Assembly (NCBI GenBank): GCA_021904315.1
Contig: CM038920.1
Location: 10,912,001-10,976,000, forward strand
Reading direction: 5' to 3'
DNA from: Sphagnum magellanicum
Taxonomy: Eukaryota; Streptophyta; Sphagnopsida; Sphagnales; Sphagnaceae
DNA: 64,000 nt
A program made the position numbers and the translations under genes. A model generated the notes under the pieces. That model did no database searches. It had not been told where the DNA came from and saw only the letters and a program-made list of their open reading frames with translations. Shown here in pieces: positions 47,861-58,709 of the stretch; the first letter of the stretch is position 1; every line of letters starts with the position of its first letter.

Positions 47861-48403
47861 ACGATATTCCACTTCTTTATGTGGGAGATTATCCTATAAG
47901 TGCATTCATTGCACTTGTGTTTCATTGTCACAACCAACCAAACCTACACCAATGGCTGAATCTTGGAGTGGGAAAAAGATATATACCACATCATGTATTT
48001 GACATTCATCCACACATGAATGTTGGACCTATAACACATCATCATGTATCTTCAAGACAAGATCACAAAGAAGAATCAAGTTCTCAAAGAAAATTTAGAA
48101 AAATACTTAAAAGAAGGCACTAACCTGAACTGATGATTTTTGAACATTTAGTAATGAGCTCCAAAATAATGATTACAATAATGCATGATTTGCAGCAAGT
48201 GCTCCACAAACTTCGTGTGTTAATTTTCTACTTAGATTTCAAAGAGCAAAGAGAGTAGTGTAGAAAATAGTTTCAAAGAAAAGAAGAAAATGAATGTTTC
48301 ACACATAGAAGACAAGAGTTGTAAACCCTAAACTTGATGAAAAAAAGTTTCATTCAAATTGGATGAAAAAATATTAGATGAGACACTAACGTACCAGTGG
48401 GAG

Positions 48404-48615
48404 TGTTACAACTATATAGTATACTAACATATTAATACACTAATTGTAACCATTCACATATAAGGTTGTGACCTTTAGCTGATATAGGCATGACCTTTAG
48501 TTTTAGTGATGACTCTTGCAAGAGTATATAATAGATGTTGATTCATGAATAAATATAAATTTTACAGCAATAAACATTGTCTTTATCTTTTCTGTGTTGT
48601 GTTATAAATCCAACA
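48404..48615 (+). repeat. Ty1/copia 3' LTR (212 bp)
   Basis: It runs from TGTTACAACTATATAGTATA to ATAAATCCAACA, preceded by the purine-rich ACCAGTGGGAG (polypurine tract). It is the same length as the 5' LTR. Confidence 0.92.
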
Positions 48616-48620
48616 CCTGG

Positions 48621-50170
48621 CGTCCAAGAATTAAACCATAGCATACTAGGCGTGAACATGCATTCCAACAATCTACATGCTCACTATGTTCAACAAAATG
48701 TCTCTTGCATGACCTTGACATTTTTAGTGAGTCTTTGATAATAGGTCACTTGTTGGCTTACTTGCCAAGTCTTTAACAAGACCTTTAAATGCTGTGTTTG
48801 ATTAACTTTGAAAAATTAAGTATAAAAGATTTTGAAGGTCAAAAGCCCGATCAAAATGTCAATCTAGTTGGCACCAAATGATGGAATGAGAATAATACTT
48901 GTTCAAATTGTTACTCATGAAAACAAAAGTCTGATTTCCATGTAAAAGCAGATGGATACATGTAATGAGTTGCAATTGATTCAAACATGTCATTTAGAAA
49001 ACATGTAAATGAAAATACATGAAAATGTAACAAAAATAAATTTCCTTAGTAAAAAGGAAGACAATTTGTCAGAAGATAAAACAGTGCAACAATCAACCAT
49101 GGTACAAGCTTTGAGGCAAGATAAGCTGTATTTTTACATTGTTGTTTCATTGCTTGTCCTTTCACTATTGTGGGCTTTATACTTGGAGAGCTAATACAAA
49201 AAGTTAGCAAGTAGTTATGTGGGGCTCTCATATGATCTAGCAAACTGTGCAAAGAGAAAATTGAAAAAAACTTCGAAGGAATATATTGAAAAGGTGGATT
49301 GCTTCACAAGAAATCATGGGCATTCTTACAATTCTTGTGGCCTTGGTAGGGTCCCTTTTGTGGGGCCATGCCTAAGCCAAGGACTATGCATTAACTTGGG
49401 GTTTACCATCCCTTAGTGCTAAAAAGCAGCTTGGAACTTTTTCACATAAGTAGGTGATTTTCAAACATGCCCTTATAAAATACCTAATAACTTAGAACCA
49501 AATTAAAAGACTAACACATATTAACTTCAATTTAATGCTCTAGAACTTCTTAGAAGTAGGCATGAGAGCCAAATAATTTATGTTCCACTTATTTGATACA
49601 TATATATTGTTGTTATGCATCTCTTTTTATTTCATTCATATTTTGGTTTAATTTGGTTTTTAATCTTATGTGAAGGAATACAAATTTGTATGTGTAAAGT
49701 AAATAAGGTAATCCGAAGTACATTGATGTTTAAAACTAAGTAAAATTAATGTAAATAGAATGGCACCACCAGGCATGGACTTCGTGTGTTTTACACCTTT
49801 ATTATACAGTAGAAGGATACCCCCTCTCATTCCTCCCATGAAAAAAGAACATGGGCATCCAATTGAGATGTGACACAATTTCAAGATTGCAGGTCACCAA
49901 TGTCAACAATGTCACAATTTCAACATAATTCAGCTTTGGTCCAAAACAGTCAACAGCCCAAAGTGGCAACCATTGATACATATATTGGGCTGCCGATTTA
50001 ATCAATACATTTGGGCAGCCCAAACAATTCTGAAAGTTCATAAATTGCAATTTTTGGCTTTTGCCATGAAACTTGTGTGTGCAAAAAGTGCATTCATTCA
50101 ATTTTCAACTTGGAAGAAAAAGGATAAAGTTGTTTGTTATTGGAAAACTTTAAAGACTAAAAGACCTGCT
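48621..50170. other. Spacer, no gene recognised
   Basis: Frames up to 99 codons are present on both strands (such as 49802-50101 minus) without motifs. No transposon domain is visible. Confidence 0.45.
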
Positions 50171-50189
50171 TGAATTCTTTTAGTGTAGT

Positions 50190-50400
50190 TGCCGGGCACC
50201 TTACTGCATGTACTCTTTCCATTTTTCAAAATGCCCACACTCGTTTTTGTATTGTTTTCCTTATGATACCCAATGGGTATCATAAGAATAATAAATAATT
50301 TATTTTTCGAGCAGGTTCTTTACACTCCAGGCAGACATGGATCCAGTGAAGTGTGAGGCTGTGAGCTTTACCCTACACTGAAAATCTTGCTATTGAAACT
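50190..50400 (-). repeat. Dispersed repeat, copy C (inverted relative to 63.9 kb)
   Basis: Read on the minus strand, 50310-50210 aligns with 63880-63985: CCTGCTC, an A/T-rich stretch, a stem-loop built on TGATAC, GGAAAACAATA or GAAAACAATT, and GGCATTT-AAAAATGGA. The stem-loop at 50260-50286 is perfect except for the centre. Confidence 0.45.
50260..50286. repeat. 27-bp near-perfect palindrome
   Basis: CTTATGATACCCA, then A, then TGGGTATCATAAG. The two 13-bp arms are fully complementary. It sits in repeat copy C, at the position where copy B has a different stem-loop. Confidence 0.9.
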
Positions 50401-50409
50401 GGAAATTGT

Positions 50410-52191
50410 GTGCAAAAAGTAATTAATCCATGTTCAGCTAGAGTCTGGGTGCTTGTTCACATTTGTCAGACCATATTGATACCCAAGGCAAATTGTAGGG
50501 TTTCTCACACTAGAACAAGCCCTAGACATTGAATCAAAGCATTTGTTGGGTACTAAGAGCTACACTACCTATAAGTAAGTGGGTTCAACATTTAAAAATG
50601 AGTTATTTGGTCATGAATTCTTATGCCATATAGTTCAAATTTAAACATTCTTCAAACAAACTGTGAAATGAAATTCATAAATCATAATGAAAAATTGTAG
50701 ATATTGAAGGCAAAAATGACCTACTTTGTAATAGACTTTCCTAGAAGAACCTTGTCTCCCAAGCTTCCAGGAATTCAAAGTGCATGCAAAATAGTCAATA
50801 CAAGTAGTTTCCCACAACTTCAGTGATTACACAACTTTAGTGATCACTGTAGTACCCAGGCAAGTTCAAGTTCAATATTTCAGTGTCAAATAATTATTTT
50901 GTTTTTGAAGATTACATGTCTAAAAGTAAAATATTCCATAAGATTCTAAATGATTCTCTATTTACCTTCACAAAATGTTGTACTTTGAAGAAAATATTTT
51001 TTGAAAATAACATAATTAGTGTCCAAGTTGCCTAGGTACTACAGTGCATCAGTTTGAAGAAGAAGTAGTTGAAAATTTCTTCATGTTTTGGAGATATTTT
51101 GAGGTGGAAAATTGCACACACATAACAAATAAAAAAACCATAAAAAAAGTGTATTCAAATGCAAAAGAAGACTTACTACCCATATTAGGGGACTACTCTT
51201 CAAGATCTCCCATACTCAGCTCCCATACTGACGTCCCCATATTGGCTTGACAGAATGATGAACTTTGGTACCTAAGTCAGGACTTTTGTGGCTTCTGAGA
51301 TTTTTGTCTTCTTTGTTGTTGCCTAGTGTTTTCTTGCAGTAAGTAAATAGTGTGTTTGGTTTGTTAGGTGAATACCTGTGTAGATAGATGTTCTTGGGTG
51401 TCAAAACGTTTTGGGAAGACTTATGAGGGAGTTTCTTAGTGTTGGATGCAAGGCAAAGCTCTCACATGGGGAGAAGCTCCTCCTCCAAAGCCCACACAAC
51501 TAAGTAGTTTCTCTTCTGTCCTTGATGAGTTAGTCTGTCCGTGTTGCATGATCCAACTTGGGTCACGATCTGTGGCCTTGGGATGTTAAGAGCTAAGTGG
51601 AAGTGAGAGTTCTTTCTGTTTGTGTTTTCATAACAATTTTTTGTTGGGGAGGTTGCAGTCTCTTACCGACAGAAATCTCAGATCACAAGTCCTTCACAAT
51701 TCTTTGTACATACACCACTGTGCTCTTTTATTTTATTTTATTCTTTTTCTTCTCTCTCACATAGGTAATCTTCCTCAAGTTTTGCTGCAGAGGTGTTAAA
51801 CTGGGAGAAGGAGAGGATATTTCTGGGTTTTGTTTGGTTTCTTGAATTTGTTTGTAAAGCCTTTTTTTCCTGTTTTCGTTGGGGGGGGTTGTTGTGTTTT
51901 ATAGTTTGGGGTTTCAATTCGTACACTAGCAGGAATGAACTTGTCTTTCATCCTTTTGAGCCCATTTTTGTTGTTGCATTGTGTAAACTACCCATAAGGA
52001 ATGAGTTTTGGTGTGTTGCGACATTCTTCTTACTCTTCTTCAAATCCACCCAAGTTGTAGGAATTAAGTTTTCTTCCTTAAGAAGTCTAAGGTTGATCAC
52101 TCGGTTGTCAAGAGATTGCTGTTCTCCTCTGGGAAAAAAAAGAAGCGGAAGTTTTTGATCAAGGGATTGAATTTCAATTTGAGTGAGCATC
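50410..52191. other. Upstream flank of the 52-kb gene
   Basis: No gene recognised. Towards 52 kb the sequence becomes less AT-rich and has a T-rich run near 51727-51745, consistent with a promoter and leader for the gene starting at 52192. No single TATA box stands out. Confidence 0.4.
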
Positions 52192-52893
52192 ATGACAATC
52201 GGAGAGAAGAAGAAGGAGAAGTCTAGCTCCGATCTTCTCTACCTCTGGTCCCTTTTCATGAGTAAAAACAATGACATCAAAAGCTCCAATGCCGAGTACC
52301 AAACCCCAGCTGATATTGAGGAGCAGATGCAGCTGGACTTTGCGCTCTGGAGATCAGGTAGCACCACATATGGAGGCAGTTCAGAGCCAAGGGAGGAAGC
52401 TGAGCTGCATTTTGATGACAGGAGGGCTGTTGCAACAGTAGGAATGCCGGGAGGATTAAGCTTCCTTGTTGATCCACCTGGTGTTTGCAAGAAACTAGTA
52501 GCTGACAGCGACATCCAAGAGTGGATTCATTTCTCTGACAGGTTTTACAAAGTGCAAATCATTCCGCTCCACAATCGTTTGCAATCAGTGGAGCTGAGCC
52601 CTAATGAACAGGTAGCTGAGTGCACTGACCCCAAGAAGCTGGATCTCCTTCTGAGCAATGTGTTCAATGGTGCTGCACAGGAGGAGCCTCCTAGAACCGA
52701 TGATATTGCTGAGCACCTATGGTCCACCAAGCTCAAGAGACTGGTTTCACAGAAGAGGACGCAGGAAATTCTGGAAGGAAAATTGCGCATTCCTTTGCAC
52801 GAGTGTATGAAGGAGCTCAGAAGTTCCAATGACTTGGCTCAGGTGTTGGAAGCTTTGGCCATGTTTTGTAGCCATTATCAATCATATCTGCAG
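52192..52893 (+). CDS. Unrecognised plant gene, exon 1 (tentative four-exon model)
   Basis: The ATG at 52192 (TIGEKKKEKSSSDLLYLWSL follows the Met) opens a frame running to 52959. I end the exon at CAG/GTGCTC (52893), because joining to 53182 in phase 0 gives SHYQSYLQ then VLTDVNCAKSFF. The donor is weak. About 234 residues: an acidic segment (DIEEQMQLDFALWRSG), a central part (GGLSFLVDPPGVCKKLVADS) and a helical C-part rich in Leu and Lys. Composition and codon use look like a real gene and the frame has no breaks. I do not recognise the family. No signal peptide or membrane segment is seen, so a soluble intracellular protein is likely. Confidence 0.7.
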
Positions 52894-53181
52894 GTGCTCA
52901 GCAATGAGCCTGCAGGAGGTGATGAAGAGGAAGGCAATCAATATGATGACAGAGTATGATTCTATATGATCCTCTCCACTTTTGCCTGTGAGAAGCTTTA
53001 TGTTGAAATGCTTGCTTATGGAAGGAATGTTGCACAATGACGGAAGAACTGCCAAGCTGTTTCTATTCTTTCTTGGTCCAAAGAGAAACCAATAGTCCAT
53101 ATTTTGTATTGCTTCTATTCTTCTGAAAAGTCTTTGTGCATGGCAACAATCGGTTATTGGATTTGTTAGATCCGTCTGCAG

Positions 53182-53994
53182 GTTTTGACGGATGTGAATT
53201 GTGCAAAATCCTTTTTTCATGTGGAAAGCAGATGTGCAATGCAAAGGTGTTGCCAGAAGGCTAGAAAACTCACAGTGCCTGGTTATTGTGAACTCGTTCA
53301 GGTGATGCTTGAAGCCCAAATACAGCACCTGGACAGAGGTTTCCGAGCACAGGTCTGTGAGCAAGTGAATGATGCAGCTGCTGCATGCCAGGTTGCAGCT
53401 CAGGTGGTGGCAGAAGTCTCAAGACTTGCAGCATCAATGTTAACTGGGGATGGGTTTCCCCTCCCCAATGCCACCTATCAAAATGCTGCTGCTCCCTCCA
53501 AACACACAAAGCAAGTTTTGGTCTCGAAGGACATGGAGCTGAGCTGTTCCCTGGATCTGTCCTCTTCACAGCAAGACCCATCCACAAATGGGTTTCCCCT
53601 CCACAATACCACCTATCAAAATGCTGCTGCTCCCTCCAAATGCACAAAGCAAGTTTTGGTCTTGAAGGACACGGAGCTGACCTGTTCCCTGGATCTGTCC
53701 TCTTCACAGCAAGACCGGTCCACAAATGCAGGTTTGGAAAATAGGGGAGTCCAGGATTTTATGATTGTTCCTAGAGTAAAAGATGATGACATGGCAAGTG
53801 ATGCATCTTGGGTTAAGGAAGTGGATGGAGATACAGAGTCGGAGAGCAGTTGGAAGGACACAGTCTTGCCAAGATCAGCTTCAAACACAGGCTTGGATGG
53901 AGTCAGGATGACCTTACCATCAGGGAACCATACAAAGGGCATATCAATGCTGAGTGTTGGTGCTCAACAAACTTATGATTACCTCTCAAAGCTT
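53182..53994 (+). CDS. Same gene, exon 2, with internal 46-residue tandem duplication
   Basis: The acceptor CTGCAG/GTTTTG and the donor CTT/GTAAGA bound 271 codons in one open phase-0 frame. The first 85 residues (QKARKLTVPGYCELVQVMLE, then AQIQHLDRGFRAQVCEQVND, then AAAACQVAAQVVAEVSRLAA) look helical and Ala-rich, possibly a coiled coil. They are followed by a 46-residue unit (GFPLPNATYQNAAAPSK and onward) present twice at 53452-53589 and 53590-53727. The rest is acidic and Ser-rich. The domain is unknown. Confidence 0.65.
53452..53727 (+). repeat. 138-bp in-frame tandem duplication (2 x 46 codons)
   Basis: GGGTTTCCCCTCC starts each unit at 53452 and 53590. Unit sequences differ at only a few positions (such as PNATYQ against HNTTYQ, SKHTKQ against SKCTKQ). 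The exact multiple of three preserves the reading frame, which argues that the exon was coding when the duplication arose. Each unit contains LDLSSSQQD. Confidence 0.95.
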
Positions 53995-54406
53995 GTAAGA
54001 ATCTGCTGAGGGTTGATCTGATCATCGTTTCCATCCTCTTGTATTTCTGTTCTCTGATTGCCATTCAGTGAGATGTAGAGATCCTGTTGTTCTGTCAGTG
54101 ATGTGGTATGTTGCACCTGAAACATTAAACTCTGCAAGAGATTTGTCACATGATGTACCCTGAACAAATGGCTGATTACTATTTTGTCATGTGCTGCTCT
54201 TAATCAAATCTGTCAGAAGTTGCAGGTGGATTGAACACCCCAAAACAACTGCAGCTTTAAACGGTTTCTTTCAGTCCAAAAAATCCTGAAAATGCAACCT
54301 GAGATCTGAAACTATTTAGAAATTGTATAGTTGGTAATTTCATGTCTTGGTCCTAGGCATGGTCAAGATTAGTCTCTACTAACAGGAAATCTTGTTGTTT
54401 GGGTAG

Positions 54407-54756
54407 CTGGATTCTGCATACAGCAGTGGAGGGTGCTCTAAGTCAGAGGATGGATCGGGCCATTCGGATTTTACATTTTGCAAACCAAGCGATATGGAAA
54501 GAATCAGTCCTCATCTGAACACCAGAATGATGTCTATGTGTATGGTTGAAGCATCTCCAGAAACTTCCAAGAAGCCAAGCTATGCACCACCAAAGTCATC
54601 AAAATTTGAGCAATATGGCATGATTTCCACAACATGTCCGGAAGAACCCATCCTACTCCAGCAGCAAATAGCTGCCTTGTGTTGGTCTGCAAATCAGAAG
54701 GCAGTTCTGGAAGGCAATGTGCTCCAATGGTGCTCTGTCAAATTATTGAAAGAATG
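54407..54756 (+). CDS. Same gene, exon 3 (tentative)
   Basis: The acceptor TTGGGTAG/CTGGAT opens in phase with exon 2. The frame reads LDSAYSSGGCSKSEDGSGHS and continues to CWSANQKAVLEGNVLQWCSV then KLLKEW, where the donor GAATG/GTATGT (54757) follows. It is Ser/Pro-rich in its first half and helical at its end. There is no known motif. If the donor is wrong, the frame runs on to 54793. Confidence 0.55.
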
Positions 54757-55090
54757 GTATGTTTTCAATGGCAAACTACTTATATCAGTCTAGGATGTTT
54801 ATACCCACTACTAACCAATGCTGGCAGGGTGATAAATGCCATCATTCCATGGAAACTTCCATATGAGAAGGGGAGGATATCTGCTAGAAATATCAATTCT
54901 TGTCATTGACTGCATGAGTTGAAACTGATAAGCTTTATCAGACTAGTAAAAGGTGGTCTCAGTTAGCTTCTTCAGTGGGATTGCAATATAGGGTTTAGGT
55001 GCATCTAGGGTATGCAAAAGATGAACATAGGAGCCAGAAGATATATCATGCAATATGTAACTCACATCATCAATTGGATTGTGTGAACAG

Positions 55091-55823
55091 TTACACCATA
55101 CAAATTGTGATTCAAGTTGCAGAATTTATGGAAGATGATTTGGCACTGTGGACGACAGGGATTTCTCTCACCTCACCCCTTGTAGTTGAAATAGCTCTTG
55201 AACCACTCGACTTCAGCCAAACCCTCATGGCTGGGGCCTATCAGGTTTGTGCCTACCAAGGCACATGGGAAACCCGCGATACTGAACCTTTGATTGCACT
55301 TGCTGCTTTCATTCCCCATGTTGTGAGATGGTATCTTGGTAATGCACAGCAGAATGGTGCTGAGGACAACAAGTGGTTGGATCACAGTTTGTTGATTGGT
55401 CTCATGAAGCATATTGTGCACTCATTGGCATTTTTGAAGTACAAATGTGTGATCTGTGGAGAGAATCACTTTGACTTGGGACATCGGTCATCATTGTTCC
55501 CACAGCCATGTGCAAAGAACCTTTGCACTGTTCTCTTTGGTATGTGGATGATGGCCAGGCCCAAGAAGATTTTGACTCTAGCAAACATAAAGACCTGGCT
55601 GCTGAAGAAGTACAAGTGTAGCAATAGAACAGATATGACAATGTTAGAAGATGAGCTCAAAAAATTTCATGTGGATTCCCAGCAGATGAAGTTCCAAGAA
55701 AAGATCCAAGTGCTTGCATTGATGATCTCATGCAAAGCAAAGATGTCTTGGGTTGAAGTTTCAGCAGACGAGGCTCCTGAGAATCCTGAGGGGAAAAACA
55801 CTGCAGATGCAACTTTCGAGTAA
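55091..55823 (+). CDS. Same gene, last exon, or a separate gene; Cys/His motif
   Basis: The open frame to TAA at 55821 is 275 codons from 54999. An acceptor AACAG/TTACAC at 55091 would be in phase with the exon 3 donor. Alternatively a gene could begin at the ATG at 55128. Visible are FMEDDLALWTTGISLTSPLV, LIALAAFIPHVVRWYLGN and a Cys/His motif, CVICGENH, then eleven residues to PQPCAKNLC. The pattern CX2CX3H...PX2CX3LC superficially resembles the Cys/His stretch before the catalytic domain of PARP6/8-type proteins, but the catalytic domain is not visible and I do not assign it. DLALWTTG also echoes DFALWRSG of exon 1. Confidence 0.5.
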
Positions 55824-56115
55824 ACCACAACTCAATTGGGACCAGTTGATATTCTGAAAACCAGTTGTCCTTCTGCAACAAATCATGGACTCTGAAGTTG
55901 AATCTCTTGACCTCATTTTGCCAGAGCAGCCTGTGACTTGATCTCAGAGCATTGTTTCCTCTCTAGATGTGTCAACCACAAGCTGATGGATATCAACTTG
56001 GAGTGAAGAGTTCCAGGGACATGTGACACCTCCAAACATGAAGATTCCAGGCTGAATGTTGCATTGTCCTCAATGCAATGCCTGACATACTACAGTCCTT
56101 CCTAGAAGTTAAGTT

Positions 56116-56121
56116 AATAAA
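56116..56121 (+). terminator. Candidate polyadenylation signal
   Basis: AATAAA lies about 290 bp downstream of the stop at 55823, followed by a T/G-containing stretch. The distance is reasonable for a plant 3' untranslated region. Confidence 0.4.
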
Positions 56122-56129
56122 ACTTGTTG

Positions 56130-57930
56130 AATTGTTCTGGACATGGTCTAGATTGATGAGAGGTTGCGGACAGGTCCTTATTTCTTAGTCTAATTCACAG
56201 AAAGGCATGTTTTGCTAGACTAATTGTACAGTTCCTTATTGCATAGAGTATGATTAAAAAAGAAAAAGGCAGGTTTTATGGAGACTTGTTGTAATAATCC
56301 AAGTCTCACTTCTGGGGCTTCCTGGTCAATGTCTTGGGATGCATCTGAGTGCAAGACAAGGAAAGTCAAGAAGTTTCTTGCATTGAAACTTGAAATCTTG
56401 TACACACAAATGAGTATCATCACTCAATGTAGTCAAATACCTGTTGATATGTGTTGTGGAATTGATTCCTTTGTTTGCATATTCATTGGCAACTTGTGAA
56501 TAATTTAGGAGTAGATCTATTTTGGGCCACACTAAAGGGTTAACATTTTGGTCTTTTACACATTATACTAATTCTCCCAGCTCAAAAAAGACAGTAGTCA
56601 ATTCTCTCATGTATCTTCACTAACATATGTACTCTAAGGTTGAGTCTTTTGATTGTGAAAAACTATTTGCCAATCCAATTTGTGAAGAGTGTTAGACTTT
56701 GCATTTGTGTAAGAATTAATTTGCTTCCTAAAAGATAGTTTTCATAAGAAATATTAACCCATGCATGGCATGCCACAGAACTAAGCAAGAGAGGAACTTT
56801 CAAACACCCGCTGAACAAGATAGGCCTGGTGTATTGTATAAAAAGAGTCACAAATGATAGTTCATCACAAGCATACTCTAATATAAATTCAAGAAACTAC
56901 TCCAAGAACTCAGTAGTTTACAGTACTGCACATTCTTGCAGTGTAGAGTTCACAGAGAATTGACTGGGTGTATCTTGGAGGGGGAACGTGTCCCTCCAGT
57001 ACCATAACTGGAACCTTAACCTTCCTGAGTAAGGCCTCTAAAGTGGCCTATATTTAACCCGGGAAATGTTTAAATTTGTGCTGTTAGACCTGCTTTGGTC
57101 TCAGTCTCAGGATGGGATATTTATACCTAATCTGGCATGGTACCATACAGATGTCTCTTAGAGCGATTGGAATGCCCATGTTTGAATGCAAATTCCAGCA
57201 ATTCTTGATGTATGAAAAAAACATTGTGAAAACTTTTGGAAACGTCAGATCCTTGTAAAATGGCTTCAGTGGTACAATCTCAGGAGAATTGCCAGGGAAT
57301 GCTCTCATAGTAATATTCTGGAATAATGTGCTACTTGTTTGCTAATTGTTAGGTGTAATAACATGCTAAAACTGTCCTTAAGTAGGCTATTCTAAAATGG
57401 TCGATATCATGTTCTTGTTTGACATGTCCTTCAGTAGGCCTTCAGTTTGCTAATTGTTTAAGCATAATCACATGCTAACACTGTCCTTCAGTAGGGCCAT
57501 TCTTCCATGTTCCTGTTTAAAATGCTTACCAAAGGATTGAAATAGTTGCCTGCCTATCAAGAGAAATCTGTTTTACGAAAGTTGTGCAAACATGGGCATG
57601 TCAGATAATTAGTGACGAGGAAGAACCTCCACATCTTCAACCCAATGCCAATGCTCTCTAATTCCAGTGACGATGTGACTCTGGAACTGGCTTATGGCTT
57701 AGGTGAACCAAGTATGGGGTCCAATAGTCGTCACCAAGTCAATTCCAATATGGTCATCCGACGCCGTTCGCAATACTCTCAGGTGGAAGAAAGTGGGAAA
57801 CCTTGTGCGGATCTTTGGGGGAACACATGGAGAGCAGCAGCAGGACTGGCAATGTAGGTGCCGGAGTTTCAATCGGGTATTTGGAGCAGGGTAGCTAAAG
57901 TAGGTGCGGGTTGTTGCATCTCCTCTTTCA
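56130..57930. other. Spacer between the 52-kb gene and the RNFT-like exon
   Basis: No repeat domain and no clear exon. The frame 57612-57857 (LELAYGLGEPSMGS) lies just upstream of the RNFT-like exon in a different frame and could be leader or a decayed N-terminus. Blocks such as GCTAATTGTT and AACACTGTCCTTCAGTAGG near 57340 and 57460 show a local duplication. Confidence 0.4.
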
Positions 57931-57936
57931 AGGAAT

Positions 57937-58216
57937 ATGGATGGCGGTGTGACCGCCGGCACTTCACAAGACCCTCCAAATGCTCTTCTTCGTACGCGGG
58001 TCACAGAGAGCGAGACCAATCCAGGTGCTGTTGCCATCAGTGCTGACGACAGGGTGGAGGTGGCAGAAACAACTGCAGCAGGGGCATCAGCCAATGCCAG
58101 GCAAAAGGCAGCAGCATCTCAGCGTTATGACTTCCAGCAGCTGGCAAGGTGGATTGAGCAGGCCTTGCGTTTCACCATCTTGCTGCTGATGGTCTTCATT
58201 TGGGAACATTTGCAAG
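57937..58216 (+). CDS. RNFT1/2-like membrane RING E3 ligase, first exon (partial)
   Basis: The ATG at 57937 starts 93 codons with a Ser/Ala-rich disordered start, then [20 protein letters not shown], then [14 protein letters not shown]. This block is the conserved junction into the first membrane helix of plant RING finger and transmembrane-domain proteins, which act as ER-membrane ubiquitin ligases. A donor CAAG/GTGTGT splits the final Gly codon, so a further exon is expected. I searched the remaining plus strand for the next membrane helices and the C-terminal RING and saw none. Two normally conserved positions look altered (LPF reads LRF, FIRQHLQG reads FIWEHLQG), so it may be a relic rather than the start of a gene with a long intron. 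Confidence 0.6.
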
Positions 58217-58684
58217 GTGTGTCTTACTGCCAGTTCTTTGCATCTCAATTGTGGTGCACCCAAGCATGAAGTTCCTGGTGTGCTTTTGTACCCTAGCAAA
58301 TGCAGAATAGCCAATCAAGTCAAATGAACATGTCCCATGATCCCATCTGGTCTTCAGCAATCAATGGTTTGGCTTCAGGTGCGTGAAGGGAGAAACCTTT
58401 ACTTCCATATGCATGAGAAGTCATCAGGGTCAGCACCTGAACAATCGAAGCATTCTTCACGAGAATTTTTTTTCAAATTCTAGGTCAATCTTGCCACCTA
58501 AAGATTACAAGATTCTGAAAGAGCTTTTACCAATCTAATAAATCTCTGCCCTTTACCTGGAAGCCTGACTGAAAGCATCCACCACAGATTGCGGATCTCA
58601 AATAGATACATTTTGTGAATGTTAGACACGTTTTGCATTGACACAACAGCATGAGTGGCTTAGATTTCAGAGCATACCATTCAA

Positions 58685-58706
58685 ATATATATATATATAT
58701 ATATAT
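58685..58706. repeat. (AT)n microsatellite
   Basis: Eleven AT/TA dinucleotides in a row inside the presumed first intron or downstream flank of the RNFT-like exon. Confidence 0.9.
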
Positions 58707-58709
58707 GTT

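Larger units (their letters stand above)
41219..48615 (+). mobile_element. Ty1/copia LTR retrotransposon, structurally complete, coding-dead
   Basis: The 212-bp LTRs are flanked by CCTAG (41214-41218) and CCTGG (48616-48620), a 5-bp duplication with one mismatch. Next come a primer site, a gag knuckle, a protease stretch (WYIDIGATQHM), integrase (42.9-43.9 kb), reverse transcriptase (45.6-46.9 kb, with YVDD) and RNase H (47.0-47.9 kb), then a purine-rich GTGGGAG just before the 3' LTR. PR-INT-RT-RH order defines Ty1/copia. Stops and shifts occur in every domain. Two extra segments, at about 43.9-45.1 kb and 46130-46759, enlarge it to 7.4 kb. Confidence 0.93.

Noticed and set aside
52239-52829. 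Minus-strand frames under exon 1 of the 52-kb gene
   Set aside because: These are antisense shadows with Ser/Leu-rich chance sequence.
55091-55823. Naming the last exon as a PARP6/8-type ADP-ribosyltransferase
   Set aside because: Only a short Cys/His spacing is shared. The catalytic domain is not visible and the match may be chance.
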